Part shown: one piece after another, positions 1-11,153 of the stretch | Position numbering within the stretch: the stretch's first letter is position 1 | Layout: every line of letters starts with the position of its first letter | DNA from: Pseudomonas putida | Lineage (GTDB): Bacteria; Pseudomonadota; Gammaproteobacteria; Pseudomonadales; Pseudomonadaceae | Reading direction: 5' to 3' | DNA length: 64,000 nucleotides | Assembly (NCBI RefSeq): GCF_025905425.1 | Contig: NZ_CP109603.1 | Location: 3,198,001 to 3,262,000, forward strand | Translations under genes and position numbers: made by a program | The notes under the pieces: generated by a model | What the model was told of the DNA's origin: nothing | Databases searched by the model: none | Seen by the model: the letters and a program-made list of their open reading frames with translations, nothing else

Positions 1-406
1 GCCTGATGTACCACACCATCGGCCAGCGCCAGGGCTTAGGGATTGGCGGCCTGAAGGACGCCGGCGACGAGCCGTGGTACGTGCTGCACAAGGACTTGGC
101 CCGCAATGTGCTAGTGGTCGGCCAGGGCAATGAACACCCTTGGCTGTTCTCCCGCGCCCTGCTCGCCTCGGACATCTACTGGGTCAACCCGATCGACCTC
201 AGCAGCCCGCGCAAGCTCACAGCCAAGGTGCGCTACCGTCAGAGCGACCAGCTCTGCACCCTGGAGCTGACCGAGAGCGGTTACCGTGCCGTGTTCGACG
301 AACCGCAACGCGCTGTCACCCCAGGCCAGTCGGTGGTGTTCTATGACGGTGAGGTGTGCCTGGGCGGCGGCGTGATCGAGGCCGCAGAGCCCTGGAGCCC
401 GCGCGC

Positions 407-410
<4 letters not shown>
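1..410 (+). CDS. mnmA: tRNA-specific 2-thiouridylase MnmA, C-terminal part (gene begins before the window)
   Basis: This is the last ~135 residues of MnmA, which uses ATP and persulfide sulfur to make 2-thiouridine at the wobble position (U34) of Lys, Glu and Gln tRNAs. The visible part starts in the central domain ([11 protein letters not shown], a conserved MnmA stretch) and runs through the C-terminal beta-barrel ([21 protein letters not shown]). The N-terminal PP-loop and catalytic cysteines lie outside the window. The stop overlaps the start of hflD (ATGA at 407-410), so the two genes are translationally coupled. The first complete codon is at base 3. Identity is secure; only the 5' end is missing. 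Confidence 0.95.
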
Positions 411-2619
<2,209 letters not shown>

Positions 2620-2635
2620 GCTGACCGTCGCGTTC

Positions 2636-2663
2636 AACGCCCGGCTTAGCCGGGCGTTTTTAT
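2636..2663 (+). terminator. Rho-independent terminator after purB
   Basis: A perfect 9-bp stem ACGCCCGGC/GCCGGGCGT (2637-2645/2649-2657) with a TTA loop is followed by a run of T. Confidence 0.9.
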
Positions 2664-2700
2664 TCCCGGACGAAAATTACGTTTTTTCAATAGGTTGAAC

Positions 2701-3867
2701 ATGAATCCTGATACTCCACTGCAGCTGCTGGGCGGCATCTCGGCCCGCGAATTCATGCGCGACTACTGGCAGAAGAAGCCCCTGCTGGTACGCCAGGCCT
2801 TCCCCGACTTCATCAGCCCGATCGAACCCGACGAACTGGCCGGCCTAGCGCTGGAAGAAGAAGTCGAGTCGCGTATCGTGCTGGAGCACGGCGCACACCC
2901 GTGGGAGCTGCGCCGCGGCCCGTTCAACGAAGACACCTTCGCTGAACTGCCGGAAAAGGACTGGACCCTGCTGGTGCAGGCCGTGGACCAGTTTGTCCCG
3001 GAAGTGGCCGAGCTTTTGGAGAACTTCCGCTTCCTGCCCAGCTGGCGCATCGACGATGTGATGATCAGCTTCGCCGCCCCAGGTGGCAGCGTCGGCCCGC
3101 ACTTCGACAACTATGACGTGTTCCTGCTGCAAGGCCACGGTCAGCGTAACTGGAAAATCGGCCAGATGTGCAGCAGCGAGAGCCCGCTGCTGGAGCACGC
3201 AGACCTGCGCATTCTGGCTGAATTCGAGCAGAGCGATGAGTGGACCCTGGAGCCGGGCGACATGCTGTACCTGCCACCCCGCCTGGCGCACTACGGCGTG
3301 GCCGTGGATGACTGCCTGACTTACTCGGTCGGCTTCCGTGCACCAAGCGCCGCCGAAGTGCTGACCCACTTCACCGACTTCCTCAGCCAGTTCCTACCGG
3401 ACGAAGAGCGCTACAGCGATGCCGACGCCCAGCCGGTCAGCGACCCGCACCAGATCCAGCACGATGCCCTCGACCGCCTCAAAGGCCTGCTCGACAAGCA
3501 CATGGGTGACAAAGACCTGCTGCTGACCTGGTTCGGCCAGTTCATGACCGAGCCGCGCTACCCAGAGCAGGTCGCAGGTGAAGAGCTGAGCGAGAAGGAG
3601 CTGATCGAAGCCCTGGAAGATGGCGCCATCCTGATCCGCAACCCAAGCGCGCGCATGGCCTGGTCCGAGCTCAACGACGACCTGATGCTGTTTGCCAGCG
3701 GCCGCAGCTGCCCGTTGCCCGCCAAACTGCGTGAACTGCTGAAGCTGGTCTGTGCCGCAGATGCGTTACACATCGAAAACCTTGCAGAGTGGCTGGAGGA
3801 TGAAGATGGCCTTATGCTGGTACAGCAGTTGATCAAACAAGGAAGCCTGGGATTCGCCAATGAATAA
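2701..3867 (+). CDS. roxA: 50S ribosomal protein L16 arginine 3-hydroxylase (JmjC/cupin ribosomal oxygenase)
   Basis: 388 residues, of the RoxA/YcfD family: Fe(II)/2-oxoglutarate oxygenases that hydroxylate an arginine of ribosomal protein L16. The iron-binding triad is visible as H134 and D136 (GPHFDNYDVF) and H197 (LAHYGVAV), 9 to 10 residues offset from E. coli YcfD. The rest is the JmjC barrel, then a dimerisation region and a C-terminal winged-helix-like part. A TTG at 2695 is in frame, but the ATG at 2701 is preferred. The 3' end overlaps the next gene by 8 bases. Confidence 0.92.
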   Translation: MNPDTPLQLLGGISAREFMRDYWQKKPLLVRQAFPDFISPIEPDELAGLALEEEVESRIVLEHGAHPWELRRGPFNEDTFAELPEKDWTLLVQAVDQFVPEVAELLENFRFLPSWRIDDVMISFAAPGGSVGPHFDNYDVFLLQGHGQRNWKIGQMCSSESPLLEHADLRILAEFEQSDEWTLEPGDMLYLPPRLAHYGVAVDDCLTYSVGFRAPSAAEVLTHFTDFLSQFLPDEERYSDADAQPVSDPHQIQHDALDRLKGLLDKHMGDKDLLLTWFGQFMTEPRYPEQVAGEELSEKELIEALEDGAILIRNPSARMAWSELNDDLMLFASGRSCPLPAKLRELLKLVCAADALHIENLAEWLEDEDGLMLVQQLIKQGSLGFANE

Positions 3868-4294
3868 AATTCGTGTGCGCCTCGCCGACTGGCATAAGGA
3901 CAACGCCGACATCCGCCGTATCCGTGAGGCGGTGTTCATTGCCGAACAGCACGTTCCGCCGGAGCTCGAGTGGGATTCGGATGATCCAAGCGCAGTGCAC
4001 TTCCTGGCCCTTGAGGGCGACTACCCGATCGGTACTGCCCGCCTGCTGCCCGACGGCACCATCGGCCGGGTCTCGGTGCTCAAGGACTGGCGCGGGCTGA
4101 AGGTGGGCGACGCGCTGATGAATGCGGTCATCGTCGAAGCTCAGCATCGTGACCTGAAGCAGCAAACGCTCAGCGCCCAGGTGCACGCCACGCCGTTCTA
4201 CGAACGCCTGGGCTTTCGTGTGGTCAGCGAAGAGTTCCTTGAAGCCGGCATCCCGCATGTGGACATGGTGCGCGACTCTCGCGAAATCGCCTGA
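3860..4294 (+). CDS. GNAT family N-acetyltransferase
   Basis: 144 residues with a GNAT fold: acetyl-CoA motif A is seen as IGRVSVLKDWRGLKVGDALM (residues ~68-87), and the C-terminal FYERLGFRVVSEEFLEAGI is the usual motif B with its bulge. It resembles ElaA/YjcF-type small acetyltransferases; the substrate is unknown. It overlaps the end of roxA by 8 bases (ATGAATAA), so the two are co-translated. Whether it acts on ribosomal or other proteins cannot be told from the sequence. Confidence 0.88.
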   Translation: MNKIRVRLADWHKDNADIRRIREAVFIAEQHVPPELEWDSDDPSAVHFLALEGDYPIGTARLLPDGTIGRVSVLKDWRGLKVGDALMNAVIVEAQHRDLKQQTLSAQVHATPFYERLGFRVVSEEFLEAGIPHVDMVRDSREIA

Positions 4295-4321
4295 TCCATA
4301 AGCCGTGGTTTCACTGACCCC

Positions 4322-4399
4322 TTCGCGGGGCAAGCCCGCAAGTCTTTCACTGATCTTGAATGCAGTGGAGGACTTGTGGGAGCGGGCTTGCCCCGCGAA
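4322..4399. repeat. REP pair, left unit degraded
   Basis: The left unit reads TTCGCGGGGCAAGCCCGC and loses the expected TCCCACA end; the right unit, ending at 4399, is complete. It sits between the acetyltransferase gene and topB. Confidence 0.85.
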
Positions 4400-4523
4400 G
4401 AGGCCAGCAAAGACAATACATCTCCACTGACAAAAACCTGTACATCCATCCAGATAAAACTTGCCTCCGCGCCCCTGCTTGCGCATCCTAGTGCCCATCA
4501 CCCCCGATGAAGCGTGCTCGGCC

Positions 4524-6482
4524 ATGCGCCTGTTCCTCTGCGAAAAACCCTCCCAGGCAAAAGACATCGCCAAAGTGCTCGGCGCCACGCGCAAGGCCGA
4601 CGGCTGCTGGCAAGGCACCGATGTCTGCGTGACCTGGTGCATCGGCCACCTGCTCGAAACCGCCCCGCCGGACAGTTACGACGAACGCTACAAGCGCTGG
4701 AACCTCGCCGACCTGCCGATCATTCCCGAAAAGTGGAAGATGCTGGTCAAGCCCAAGACTGCCAGCCAGTTCAAGGCCGTCAAGCGCTTGCTCGGTGAAG
4801 CTCGCGAGCTGGTGATTGCCACCGATGCCGACCGCGAAGGCGAAATGATCGCCCGCGAGCTGGTCGAACACTGCCGCTACCGCGGGCCGATCCAGCGCCT
4901 GTGGCTGTCGGCCCTCGACGACGCTTCCATCCGTAAAGCCCTGGCGCGCCTGCTGCCCGGCCAGGAAACCTTCAGCCTTTATCACTCGGCGCTGGGCCGC
5001 TCCCGCGCCGACTGGCTGATCGGCATGAACATGAGCCGGCTGTTCACCTTGCTCGGCCGTCAGTCCGGTTACCAAGGGGTGCTACCCGTAGGCCGGGTGC
5101 AGACCCCGACCCTGCGACTGGTGGTGGACCGTGATCGCAGCATCGCTGACTTCGTGCCGGTGCCGTTCTGGGCCATCGACGTGCAACTCGAACATGCAGG
5201 CCAAGGTTTCAATGCTCAGTGGCGGGCCCCGGAAGATGCCTGTGACGACCAGGGTCGATGCCTGAACCAGGCACTGGCGCAACAGGCTGCCGCCGACATG
5301 GGCAATGCAGGCACTGCCCGAGTGGCCAAGGTAGCGACCGAACGCGTGCGCGAAGCCGCCCCGCTGCCCTTCGACCTGGGTACCCTGCAGGAGCTGTGCT
5401 CGAAGAAGTTCGGCTTCGGCGCCCAGGAAACCCTCGATATCGCCCAGGCCTTGTACGAAACCCACAAGCTGATCACCTACCCGCGCAGCGACTGCGGCTA
5501 CCTGCCGCTGAGCCAGCATGCCGAGGCCCCCGCCATCCTCGCCGCCCTGCAGCGTGCCGATGCAAGCCTCGCGCCGCTGCAGGCGCACCTGGAGCCACAG
5601 CGGCGCTCCCGCGCCTGGAACGACGCCAAGGTCAGTGCCCACCATGGCATCATCCCCACCGCTGCCGCCAGCGACCCCGCGCGCCTGCCCGCCAAGTACA
5701 AGGCGGTCTACACCCTGATCCGTGCCCGCTACCTGGCGCAGTTCCTGCCCAACCACGAGTACGACCGCACCCAAGCCGATTTCCAGTGTGCGGGCCACGC
5801 CCTGCGCGCGGTGGGCAAGCAGATCGTCGAGCCTGGCTGGCGCCGTGCCTTGCCCGAGGCGCTAACCCCGGCCAAAGGCCGCGAGGCGCCGCCAGCCCAA
5901 GTTCTGCCAGCCCTGCGCGAAGGCCAGGACTGCAACGTGCAGGGCCTGCACCTCAAGGACCTGTGGACCCAGCCGCCCAAGCCATTCACCGAAGGTGACC
6001 TGATCAAGGCGATGAAGAACGTCGCCAAGCTGGTAGATGACCCGCGGCTGAAACAGAAGCTCAAGGAAACCACCGGCATCGGCACCGAGGCGACCCGAGC
6101 CAGCATCATCCAGGGCCTGCTCGACCGCGGCTATCTGGTAAAAAACGGCAAGGCCTTGTCCGCCACGCCCGCGGCCTTCAGCCTGATCGACGCCGTGCCA
6201 CGCGCCATCGCCGACCCCGGTACCACGGCCATCTGGGAGCAGGCACTGGACATGGTGCAAAGCGGTGAAATGAGCCTGGAAGAGTTCGTCGCCCGGCAGT
6301 CGGCCTGGATGGGCAAGCTGGTCGAGCGCTGCAGCGGCATGCGCATGACCATTACCGGGCCGGCGGCAGGGGCAGCGCCACCTTGGAAGAAGAAGCGCCG
6401 AGCCAGCGGGAAGAGTAAAACCACTGGAAGCAAAGCGACCACAGGCAAGCCAAGGCAACCTCGGAAAAAGGCTGCGACCTGA
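4524..6482 (+). CDS. topB: DNA topoisomerase III
   Basis: 652 residues, type IA topoisomerase, which passes single strands to decatenate replication intermediates. The N-terminal TOPRIM domain shows the catalytic Glu in LFLCEKPSQAKDIA and the acidic metal site ATDADREGEMIA (~residue 100). The active-site tyrosine is Y319 in ITYPRSDCGY. The C-terminal tail (last ~40 residues) is Lys/Arg/Ser-rich, probably a DNA-binding extension. The start MRLFLCEKP at 4524 matches the family; an upstream in-frame extension from 4461 adds no conserved sequence. Confidence 0.96.
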   Translation: MRLFLCEKPSQAKDIAKVLGATRKADGCWQGTDVCVTWCIGHLLETAPPDSYDERYKRWNLADLPIIPEKWKMLVKPKTASQFKAVKRLLGEARELVIATDADREGEMIARELVEHCRYRGPIQRLWLSALDDASIRKALARLLPGQETFSLYHSALGRSRADWLIGMNMSRLFTLLGRQSGYQGVLPVGRVQTPTLRLVVDRDRSIADFVPVPFWAIDVQLEHAGQGFNAQWRAPEDACDDQGRCLNQALAQQAAADMGNAGTARVAKVATERVREAAPLPFDLGTLQELCSKKFGFGAQETLDIAQALYETHKLITYPRSDCGYLPLSQHAEAPAILAALQRADASLAPLQAHLEPQRRSRAWNDAKVSAHHGIIPTAAASDPARLPAKYKAVYTLIRARYLAQFLPNHEYDRTQADFQCAGHALRAVGKQIVEPGWRRALPEALTPAKGREAPPAQVLPALREGQDCNVQGLHLKDLWTQPPKPFTEGDLIKAMKNVAKLVDDPRLKQKLKETTGIGTEATRASIIQGLLDRGYLVKNGKALSATPAAFSLIDAVPRAIADPGTTAIWEQALDMVQSGEMSLEEFVARQSAWMGKLVERCSGMRMTITGPAAGAAPPWKKKRRASGKSKTTGSKATTGKPRQPRKKAAT

Positions 6483-6499
6483 AACCATTGCAGGGCCTA

Positions 6500-6580
6500 T
6501 TCGCGGGCAAGCCCGCTCCCACAGGCCCTACACGCACCTGAAGCCTGTGCTGTATCTGGGGGAGCGGGCTTGCCCGCGAA
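6500..6580. repeat. REP pair (BIME)
   Basis: Inverted REP units, 6500-6523 and ~6557-6580, just after topB. It probably serves as the 3' stabilising or terminating structure of topB. Confidence 0.88.
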
Positions 6581-6647
6581 AAGGCCAGCACAGGCAGCAC
6601 CAAAACACAGGTAAATCATAAAACCCGACCAACAAATTGGCGTCGTG

Positions 6648-6696
6648 AAATTTACATGCTAAATTTTCATGAAAATAATCACAATAATTTTCATGA
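6648..6696. promoter_or_regulatory. Repeated AAATTTTCATGA motifs before the FAD oxidase gene
   Basis: Three related copies lie just upstream of the start at 6706: AAATTTACATG (6648-6658), AAATTTTCATGA (6661-6672, part of the perfect palindrome ATTTTCATGAAAAT at 6663-6676) and AATTTTCATGA (6686-6696). The copies are spaced 13 and 24 bases apart in an unusually AT-rich patch. This looks like an operator for a dimeric regulator; the last copy overlaps the expected ribosome-binding region, which suggests repression. The regulator is not identified. Confidence 0.55.
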
Positions 6697-6705
6697 GGCA
6701 TCGGC

Positions 6706-7995
6706 ATGTTCAAGCAATCCGCGCAACACATCGCCACCTACTACGCCCAGACCTACCCCACCCGCATCCCCCTGCGCCCTACCCTGCAAGGCCACCACGA
6801 CACCGACGTGCTCATCGTCGGCGCAGGTTTCAGTGGCCTGCATACCGCTCTGCGCCTGACCATGGCCGGCGTGCGTGTAACGCTGCTGGAAGCCAGCCGA
6901 GTGGCGTGGGCTGCGTCCGGGCGTAACGGCGGCCAGGCATTGCTGGGCTGGTCGTGCGACATGCCGCCGCTGGAAAAGGCACTTGGCGTTGAACGCACCC
7001 GGCGCTTGTGGGACAGCATGTGCTGGGCCGCCGACGAAATGCGTGAACTGCCGCAACGTCATGGCTTCGATATCGACTATCGGCTTGGCAGCCTGTGGAC
7101 AGCCGTACTCCCGCGCCGCGTGAAGATGCTTGAAGAAGCCCTGCACGATGCCGAGGCAAAGTGGGGCTATGACGCCCTGCGCCTGATCGGTCGCGATGAG
7201 CTGCCCCAGTGGATCGACAGCCCGCGCTACCAAGCCGCGCTGTATGACGCCAAAGGCGCCCACCTCAACCCACTCAAGTTGGCCCAGGGCCTGGCCAGTA
7301 CCATCGAGGCAGCCGGCGGCCACATTTTCGAGCAAAGCAAAGTGCTCAGCTACCAGCAGACCGGCGACGGTTATGTAACCCGTACCGAACAGGGCGAGGT
7401 GCGCAGCCAAATCCTGGTACTGGCCTGCAATGCCTACATCGACCGCCTCGACCCGGCCCTGTCGCGCCGCTTGCTGCCCGTCGGTTCCTATCAGGTCGCC
7501 ACCGCGCCACTGGAAGCCGACTTCGCCAAATCGTTGCTGCCACGCAACAGCTGCGCGATCGACAACCAGTTCGTGCCCGACTATTTCCGCCTTACCCCCG
7601 ACAACCGCCTGCTGTTCGGCGGCGGCTGCACCTACCTGGGCGGCATCCCCAAGGATGTGGCCGGTGCCACCCGCCCCTACCTCGAACGGGTGTTCCCGCA
7701 ACTGGCTGGGGTGGCCATCGACTATGCCTGGGGCGGCCATATCGACTGCAGTATGCAGCGCACCCCAGACGTCGGGCGCGAAGGGCAGCGCTATTGGCTG
7801 CAGGGTTTTTCCGGCCATGGCGTGCTGCCGACGCTGGCCGCAGCACGGGCTGTCAGCGATGCGATCCTCGGCAACGACGACCTGCTGACGCTGTACCAAG
7901 GCATCGACAACGGCCGCTTCCCTGGCGGTGACCTGCTGGCGGCCCCCCTGGAAGCCGCCGCCAAGGCGTGGTACAGGATGCGCGACCATGCCTGA
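6706..7995 (+). CDS. FAD-dependent amine/amino-acid oxidase (DAO/PuuB-like family)
   Basis: 429 residues. After ~35 residues comes the dinucleotide-binding motif DVLIVGAGFSGLHTALRL with the following acidic end of strand 2 (VTLLEAS). SGRNGGQALLGW (~residue 70) is typical of the glycine/D-amino-acid oxidase family and close to gamma-glutamylputrescine oxidase (PuuB) enzymes, as is the C-terminal GFSGHGVLPTLAAARA FAD motif. The likely reaction is oxidative deamination of an amine or gamma-glutamyl polyamine, giving an aldehyde and peroxide. It stands alone with its own AT-rich operator region, not in a puu cluster, so the substrate is uncertain. Confidence 0.85.
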   Translation: MFKQSAQHIATYYAQTYPTRIPLRPTLQGHHDTDVLIVGAGFSGLHTALRLTMAGVRVTLLEASRVAWAASGRNGGQALLGWSCDMPPLEKALGVERTRRLWDSMCWAADEMRELPQRHGFDIDYRLGSLWTAVLPRRVKMLEEALHDAEAKWGYDALRLIGRDELPQWIDSPRYQAALYDAKGAHLNPLKLAQGLASTIEAAGGHIFEQSKVLSYQQTGDGYVTRTEQGEVRSQILVLACNAYIDRLDPALSRRLLPVGSYQVATAPLEADFAKSLLPRNSCAIDNQFVPDYFRLTPDNRLLFGGGCTYLGGIPKDVAGATRPYLERVFPQLAGVAIDYAWGGHIDCSMQRTPDVGREGQRYWLQGFSGHGVLPTLAAARAVSDAILGNDDLLTLYQGIDNGRFPGGDLLAAPLEAAAKAWYRMRDHA

Positions 7996-8012
7996 AGACG
8001 CCAATCGCACCC

Positions 8013-8099
8013 TTGAACGAAGACCGTGGTAGCGGCATCGACTTCCCCAAGGACATGCTCAGCGCGGTCAGCGCCAGGGAGTACCGCTGGTTCCTGTAA
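8013..8099 (+). other. Possible gene remnant or short peptide
   Basis: Directly after the oxidase, a different frame reads LNEDRGSGIDFPKDMLSAVS and ends AREYRWFL-stop. The composition is protein-like rather than random, and there is no credible start or ribosome site. It could be the surviving C-terminus of a lost downstream gene. The family was not recognised. Confidence 0.25.
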
Positions 8100-8124
8100 T
8101 GGCTTGATTGCCAGTGCCAGCCCT

Positions 8125-8207
8125 TTCGCGGGGCAAGCCCGCTCCCACAGGTTTACTACCAGGTTAGAGACGGCAGTAGACCTGTGGGAGCGGGCTTGCC
8201 CCGCGAA
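8125..8207. repeat. REP pair (BIME)
   Basis: Complete inverted REP units, 8125-8149 and 8183-8207, between the oxidase and hydrolase genes. Confidence 0.9.
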
Positions 8208-8289
8208 GAGGCCAGTACTGACAACACAGAAATCTCTCCTATTCTCAATAGCTCACTTGGCAATCCCCCTGCACAGAGGAGACGCGACC

Positions 8290-9120
8290 ATGAGCTACGT
8301 AACCACGAAGGATGGCGTTCAGATCTTCTACAAGGACTGGGGCCCGCGCGATGCGCCGGTCATCCACTTCCACCACGGCTGGCCGCTGAGTGCCGACGAC
8401 TGGGACGCGCAGATGCTGTTCTTCCTGGGCAAAGGTTTTCGCGTGGTTGCCCACGACCGCCGAGGCCACGGGCGCTCCAGCCAGGTGTGGGATGGCCATG
8501 ACATGGACCACTATGCCGACGATGTGGCAGCCGTGGTCGCACACCTCGGCACCCAGGGCGCGGTGCATGTGGGCCACTCCACCGGTGGCGGTGAAGTCGT
8601 GCGCTACATGGCTCGGCATCCCGCCGACCCAGTGGCCAAGGCCGTGCTGATCGCCGCCGTGCCACCGCTGATGGTACAGACTCCCGCCAATCCCGGCGGC
8701 CTGCCCAAGTCGGTGTTCGACGGCTTCCAGGCCCAGGTCGCCAGCAATCGCGCGCAGTTCTATCGCGATGTACCGGCCGGGCCGTTCTATGGCTACAACC
8801 GGCCGGGTGTGCAAGCCTCGGAAGGCATCATCGGCAACTGGTGGCGCCAGGGCATGATCGGCAGTGCCAAGGCGCATTACGACGGCATCGTGGCGTTTTC
8901 CCAGACTGATTTCACCGAAGACCTCAAAGGCATCCGTCAGCCGGTGCTGGTGATGCACGGTGACGATGACCAGATCGTGCCTTACGAGAACTCAGGCCCG
9001 TTGTCGGCCAAGCTGCTGCCTAACGGCACGCTGAAAACCTACAAAGGGTATCCGCATGGTATGCCGACTACCCATGCCGATGTGATCAATGCAGATTTGC
9101 TGGCGTTTATCCGTAGTTGA
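8290..9120 (+). CDS. Alpha/beta hydrolase (non-heme chloroperoxidase/arylesterase type)
   Basis: 276 residues, cytoplasmic alpha/beta hydrolase of the cofactor-free perhydrolase/arylesterase group. The catalytic triad is visible: S97 in GHSTGGGE, D227 in HGDDDQIVP and H256 in YPHGM. The oxyanion region is HFHHGWPLSADDW. These enzymes hydrolyse small esters and can form peracids with peroxide; the natural substrate is unknown. The start at 8290 has an AGGAG site (AGAGGAGACGCGACC) and the family N-terminus MSYVTTKDGVQIFYKDWG; a much longer frame upstream crosses the REP pair and is not coding. Flanked by REP pairs, it is a single-gene unit. Confidence 0.93.
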   Translation: MSYVTTKDGVQIFYKDWGPRDAPVIHFHHGWPLSADDWDAQMLFFLGKGFRVVAHDRRGHGRSSQVWDGHDMDHYADDVAAVVAHLGTQGAVHVGHSTGGGEVVRYMARHPADPVAKAVLIAAVPPLMVQTPANPGGLPKSVFDGFQAQVASNRAQFYRDVPAGPFYGYNRPGVQASEGIIGNWWRQGMIGSAKAHYDGIVAFSQTDFTEDLKGIRQPVLVMHGDDDQIVPYENSGPLSAKLLPNGTLKTYKGYPHGMPTTHADVINADLLAFIRS

Positions 9121-9142
9121 TGTGATCACCTGTACCGGCCCT

Positions 9143-9208
9143 TTCGCGGGCAAGCCCGCTCCCACAGGCCCTCCACAGGTCTGATGTGGGAGCGGGCTTG
9201 CCCGCGAA
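9143..9208. repeat. REP pair (BIME)
   Basis: Inverted REP units 9143-9166 and 9185-9208 with a short 18-base spacer, downstream of the hydrolase gene. Confidence 0.9.
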
Positions 9209-9333
9209 GGCGCTAACACTGTCGCCACACTTATCTTGCGCCTGTATGCAACTGGCAATTCTACCAGTTGCGCGCCAGCCCACTTTGCCTGAGGGTAGCT
9301 TCAGTTAATTACGCTCCGTGCCGCAGGCTGACC

Positions 9334-10215
9334 ATGTCTCAGAACAGAAAGCAGCATTTATTCTACAAGAATGGACAACTGGCTTCGCAAATTGCCAGTG
9401 ATCATGCAGTGACGGTGTTTTCAGTTTCAAACACGCTATTGGCAGAGCAGCGCTCAGAAGGACGCTCGGCCAGGATTTCATTATTGGCCGTGGATTTACA
9501 ATCTTCGGTATTGAACAACTCCCATCGCGACAGCACTCACGCGCTCGCGTATACAGCATACGGACACAGCAAGACCCGCCACGGCACTGCCTCTCTTATG
9601 GGATTCGCCGGGCAGCGCTACGATGACGCTACAAACTGCTATCTGCTGGGTAACGGCTATCGCGTTTATAATCCAAGGCTATCGCGATTTTTATCAGCAG
9701 ATAGTCTGAGTCCGTTTACGACACGCACACACAACGCCTATGCCTATTGTTTGGGTGACCCAGTGAATCGCCACGATCCTTCGGGGCATATGTTTAGTCG
9801 TATCCAACAAAAATGGAAAACGGTCAAGGCTACGTTTTCGAAACCGAGAATCCACTATATCGATAAAGCCAGAGATGCAATCGCAGAGCATCCTGAGCTC
9901 GAAAAGTATTCCGCTCTCGTTGATGCTGATAACGTAACCATTGGCACCCTCAAAGCGATCTACAAAAAAACGAAGCTTGAGACAATGCGTAACGACTACC
10001 AAACGGCAGCCGAAGAAAAGTGGCGCAAGCAAAAAGGTGACGAACAAGGCCCATTGCACGGCCCCATCAATTACGATTTTGACCATTCTAAGTATCTGGA
10101 GACTGAAGAAGGAATTCATTATGCAGGGACAGTGTCAATGCTCGACAAGTTCGAACGCAGGCTTGACGGCTTAACGCCTCCACATACGGCAAGGTCAGAG
10201 ATACGTCATTCATAG
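9334..10215 (+). CDS. Orphan RHS repeat-associated core protein with unrecognised C-terminal domain
   Basis: 293 residues. Residues ~85-150 carry the RHS core signature: GFAGQRYDDATNCYLLGNGY, RFLSADSLSPF and DPVNRHDPSGH, the point where polymorphic toxins switch to a variable C-terminus. About 140 residues follow: charged, lysine-rich, not recognised by me (IQQKWKTVKATF, YHYIDKARDAI-like helices, INYDFDHSKYLE). There is no N-terminal RHS cage, secretion signal or PAAR/VgrG domain. Base composition is visibly more AT-rich than the neighbours, suggesting transfer. The start at 9334 is the first ATG giving the family-like N-terminus MSQNRKQHLFYKNGQLASQ. It could be a shed toxin tip or a stand-alone effector; no immunity gene of clear coding quality follows. 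Confidence 0.75.
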   Translation: MSQNRKQHLFYKNGQLASQIASDHAVTVFSVSNTLLAEQRSEGRSARISLLAVDLQSSVLNNSHRDSTHALAYTAYGHSKTRHGTASLMGFAGQRYDDATNCYLLGNGYRVYNPRLSRFLSADSLSPFTTRTHNAYAYCLGDPVNRHDPSGHMFSRIQQKWKTVKATFSKPRIHYIDKARDAIAEHPELEKYSALVDADNVTIGTLKAIYKKTKLETMRNDYQTAAEEKWRKQKGDEQGPLHGPINYDFDHSKYLETEEGIHYAGTVSMLDKFERRLDGLTPPHTARSEIRHS

Positions 10216-10373
10216 GCACACCCACCTCAGTGAGCACTCTGTTCCTCAGAAGCTAGGTTTGGACTTGAGTAAGGACGCAAATTCAAAGACTGACAGCCAC
10301 AGGTACCAGGGATATCATGTCCGTTTTATCAGATCACTTGTCTCAACCCTGCCCTCCCGCTTGAAAACCTCCC

Positions 10374-11153
10374 ATGCCCTTCGAACTCTCCGTAGAACCC
10401 CTCACCCTACTCATCCTGGCCCTGGTCGCCTTCGTCGCCGGCTTCATCGACGCCATCGCTGGCGGCGGCGGCTTGCTCACCACCCCGGCCCTGCTCACAG
10501 CCGGCATGCCGCCACACCTGGTGCTAGGCACCAACAAGCTCAGCTCGACCTTCGGCTCGGCCACAGCTGGCTTCACCTACTACAAGCGCAAGCTGTTCCA
10601 CCCCGCACAATGGCGCCCGGCACTGTTCGCGACCCTGGTAGGCGCCTCTCTGGGCGCGGTGATCGCCCACTACCTGCCCGCCGAGTGGCTGAACAAGATG
10701 CTCCCGGTGGTGGTCTTCGCTTGCGGCATCTACCTGCTGTTCGGCGGCACGCCCAAGGCGCCGCTGGATGCCGATGCACCGATCAAGAAGAAATGGCAGC
10801 TCCCCCAAGGCTTCACCCTGGGCTTCTACGATGGCGTGGCCGGCCCCGGCACCGGCGCGTTCTGGACCGTGAGCACCCTGCTGCTCTACCCCATCGACCT
10901 GGTGCGCGCCAGCGGTGTAGCACGCAGCATGAACTTCGTCAGCAACATCGCGGCGCTGACGGTGTTCATCATTTCAGGGCAGGTGGACTACGTCGTCGGC
11001 CTGGCCATGGGCCTGTCGGTAATGGTCGGCGCCTTCTTCGGCGCACGCACGGCAATCAGCGGCGGCAGCAAGTTCATCCGCCCGGTGTTCATTACCGTGG
11101 TGCTGGCGCTGACCGTGCGCCTAGCGTGGCAGCACTGGTTCGGGCAGGCCTAA
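10374..11153 (+). CDS. TSUP (TauE/SafE) family membrane transporter
   Basis: 259 residues, about eight transmembrane segments. The N-terminus [23 protein letters not shown] with [11 protein letters not shown] is diagnostic of the TauE/SafE sulfite/organosulfonate exporter family. Substrate not known. The C-terminal coding end overlaps the convergent nudC by 33 bases. The 158-base gap upstream, after the RHS gene, contains no other gene that I can support. Confidence 0.9.
   Translation: MPFELSVEPLTLLILALVAFVAGFIDAIAGGGGLLTTPALLTAGMPPHLVLGTNKLSSTFGSATAGFTYYKRKLFHPAQWRPALFATLVGASLGAVIAHYLPAEWLNKMLPVVVFACGIYLLFGGTPKAPLDADAPIKKKWQLPQGFTLGFYDGVAGPGTGAFWTVSTLLLYPIDLVRASGVARSMNFVSNIAALTVFIISGQVDYVVGLAMGLSVMVGAFFGARTAISGGSKFIRPVFITVVLALTVRLAWQHWFGQA

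Noticed and set aside
10216..10373. Immunity gene for the RHS protein
   Set aside because: Only frames of ~15 residues are present in the gap; the neighbouring gene is a TauE-type transporter.
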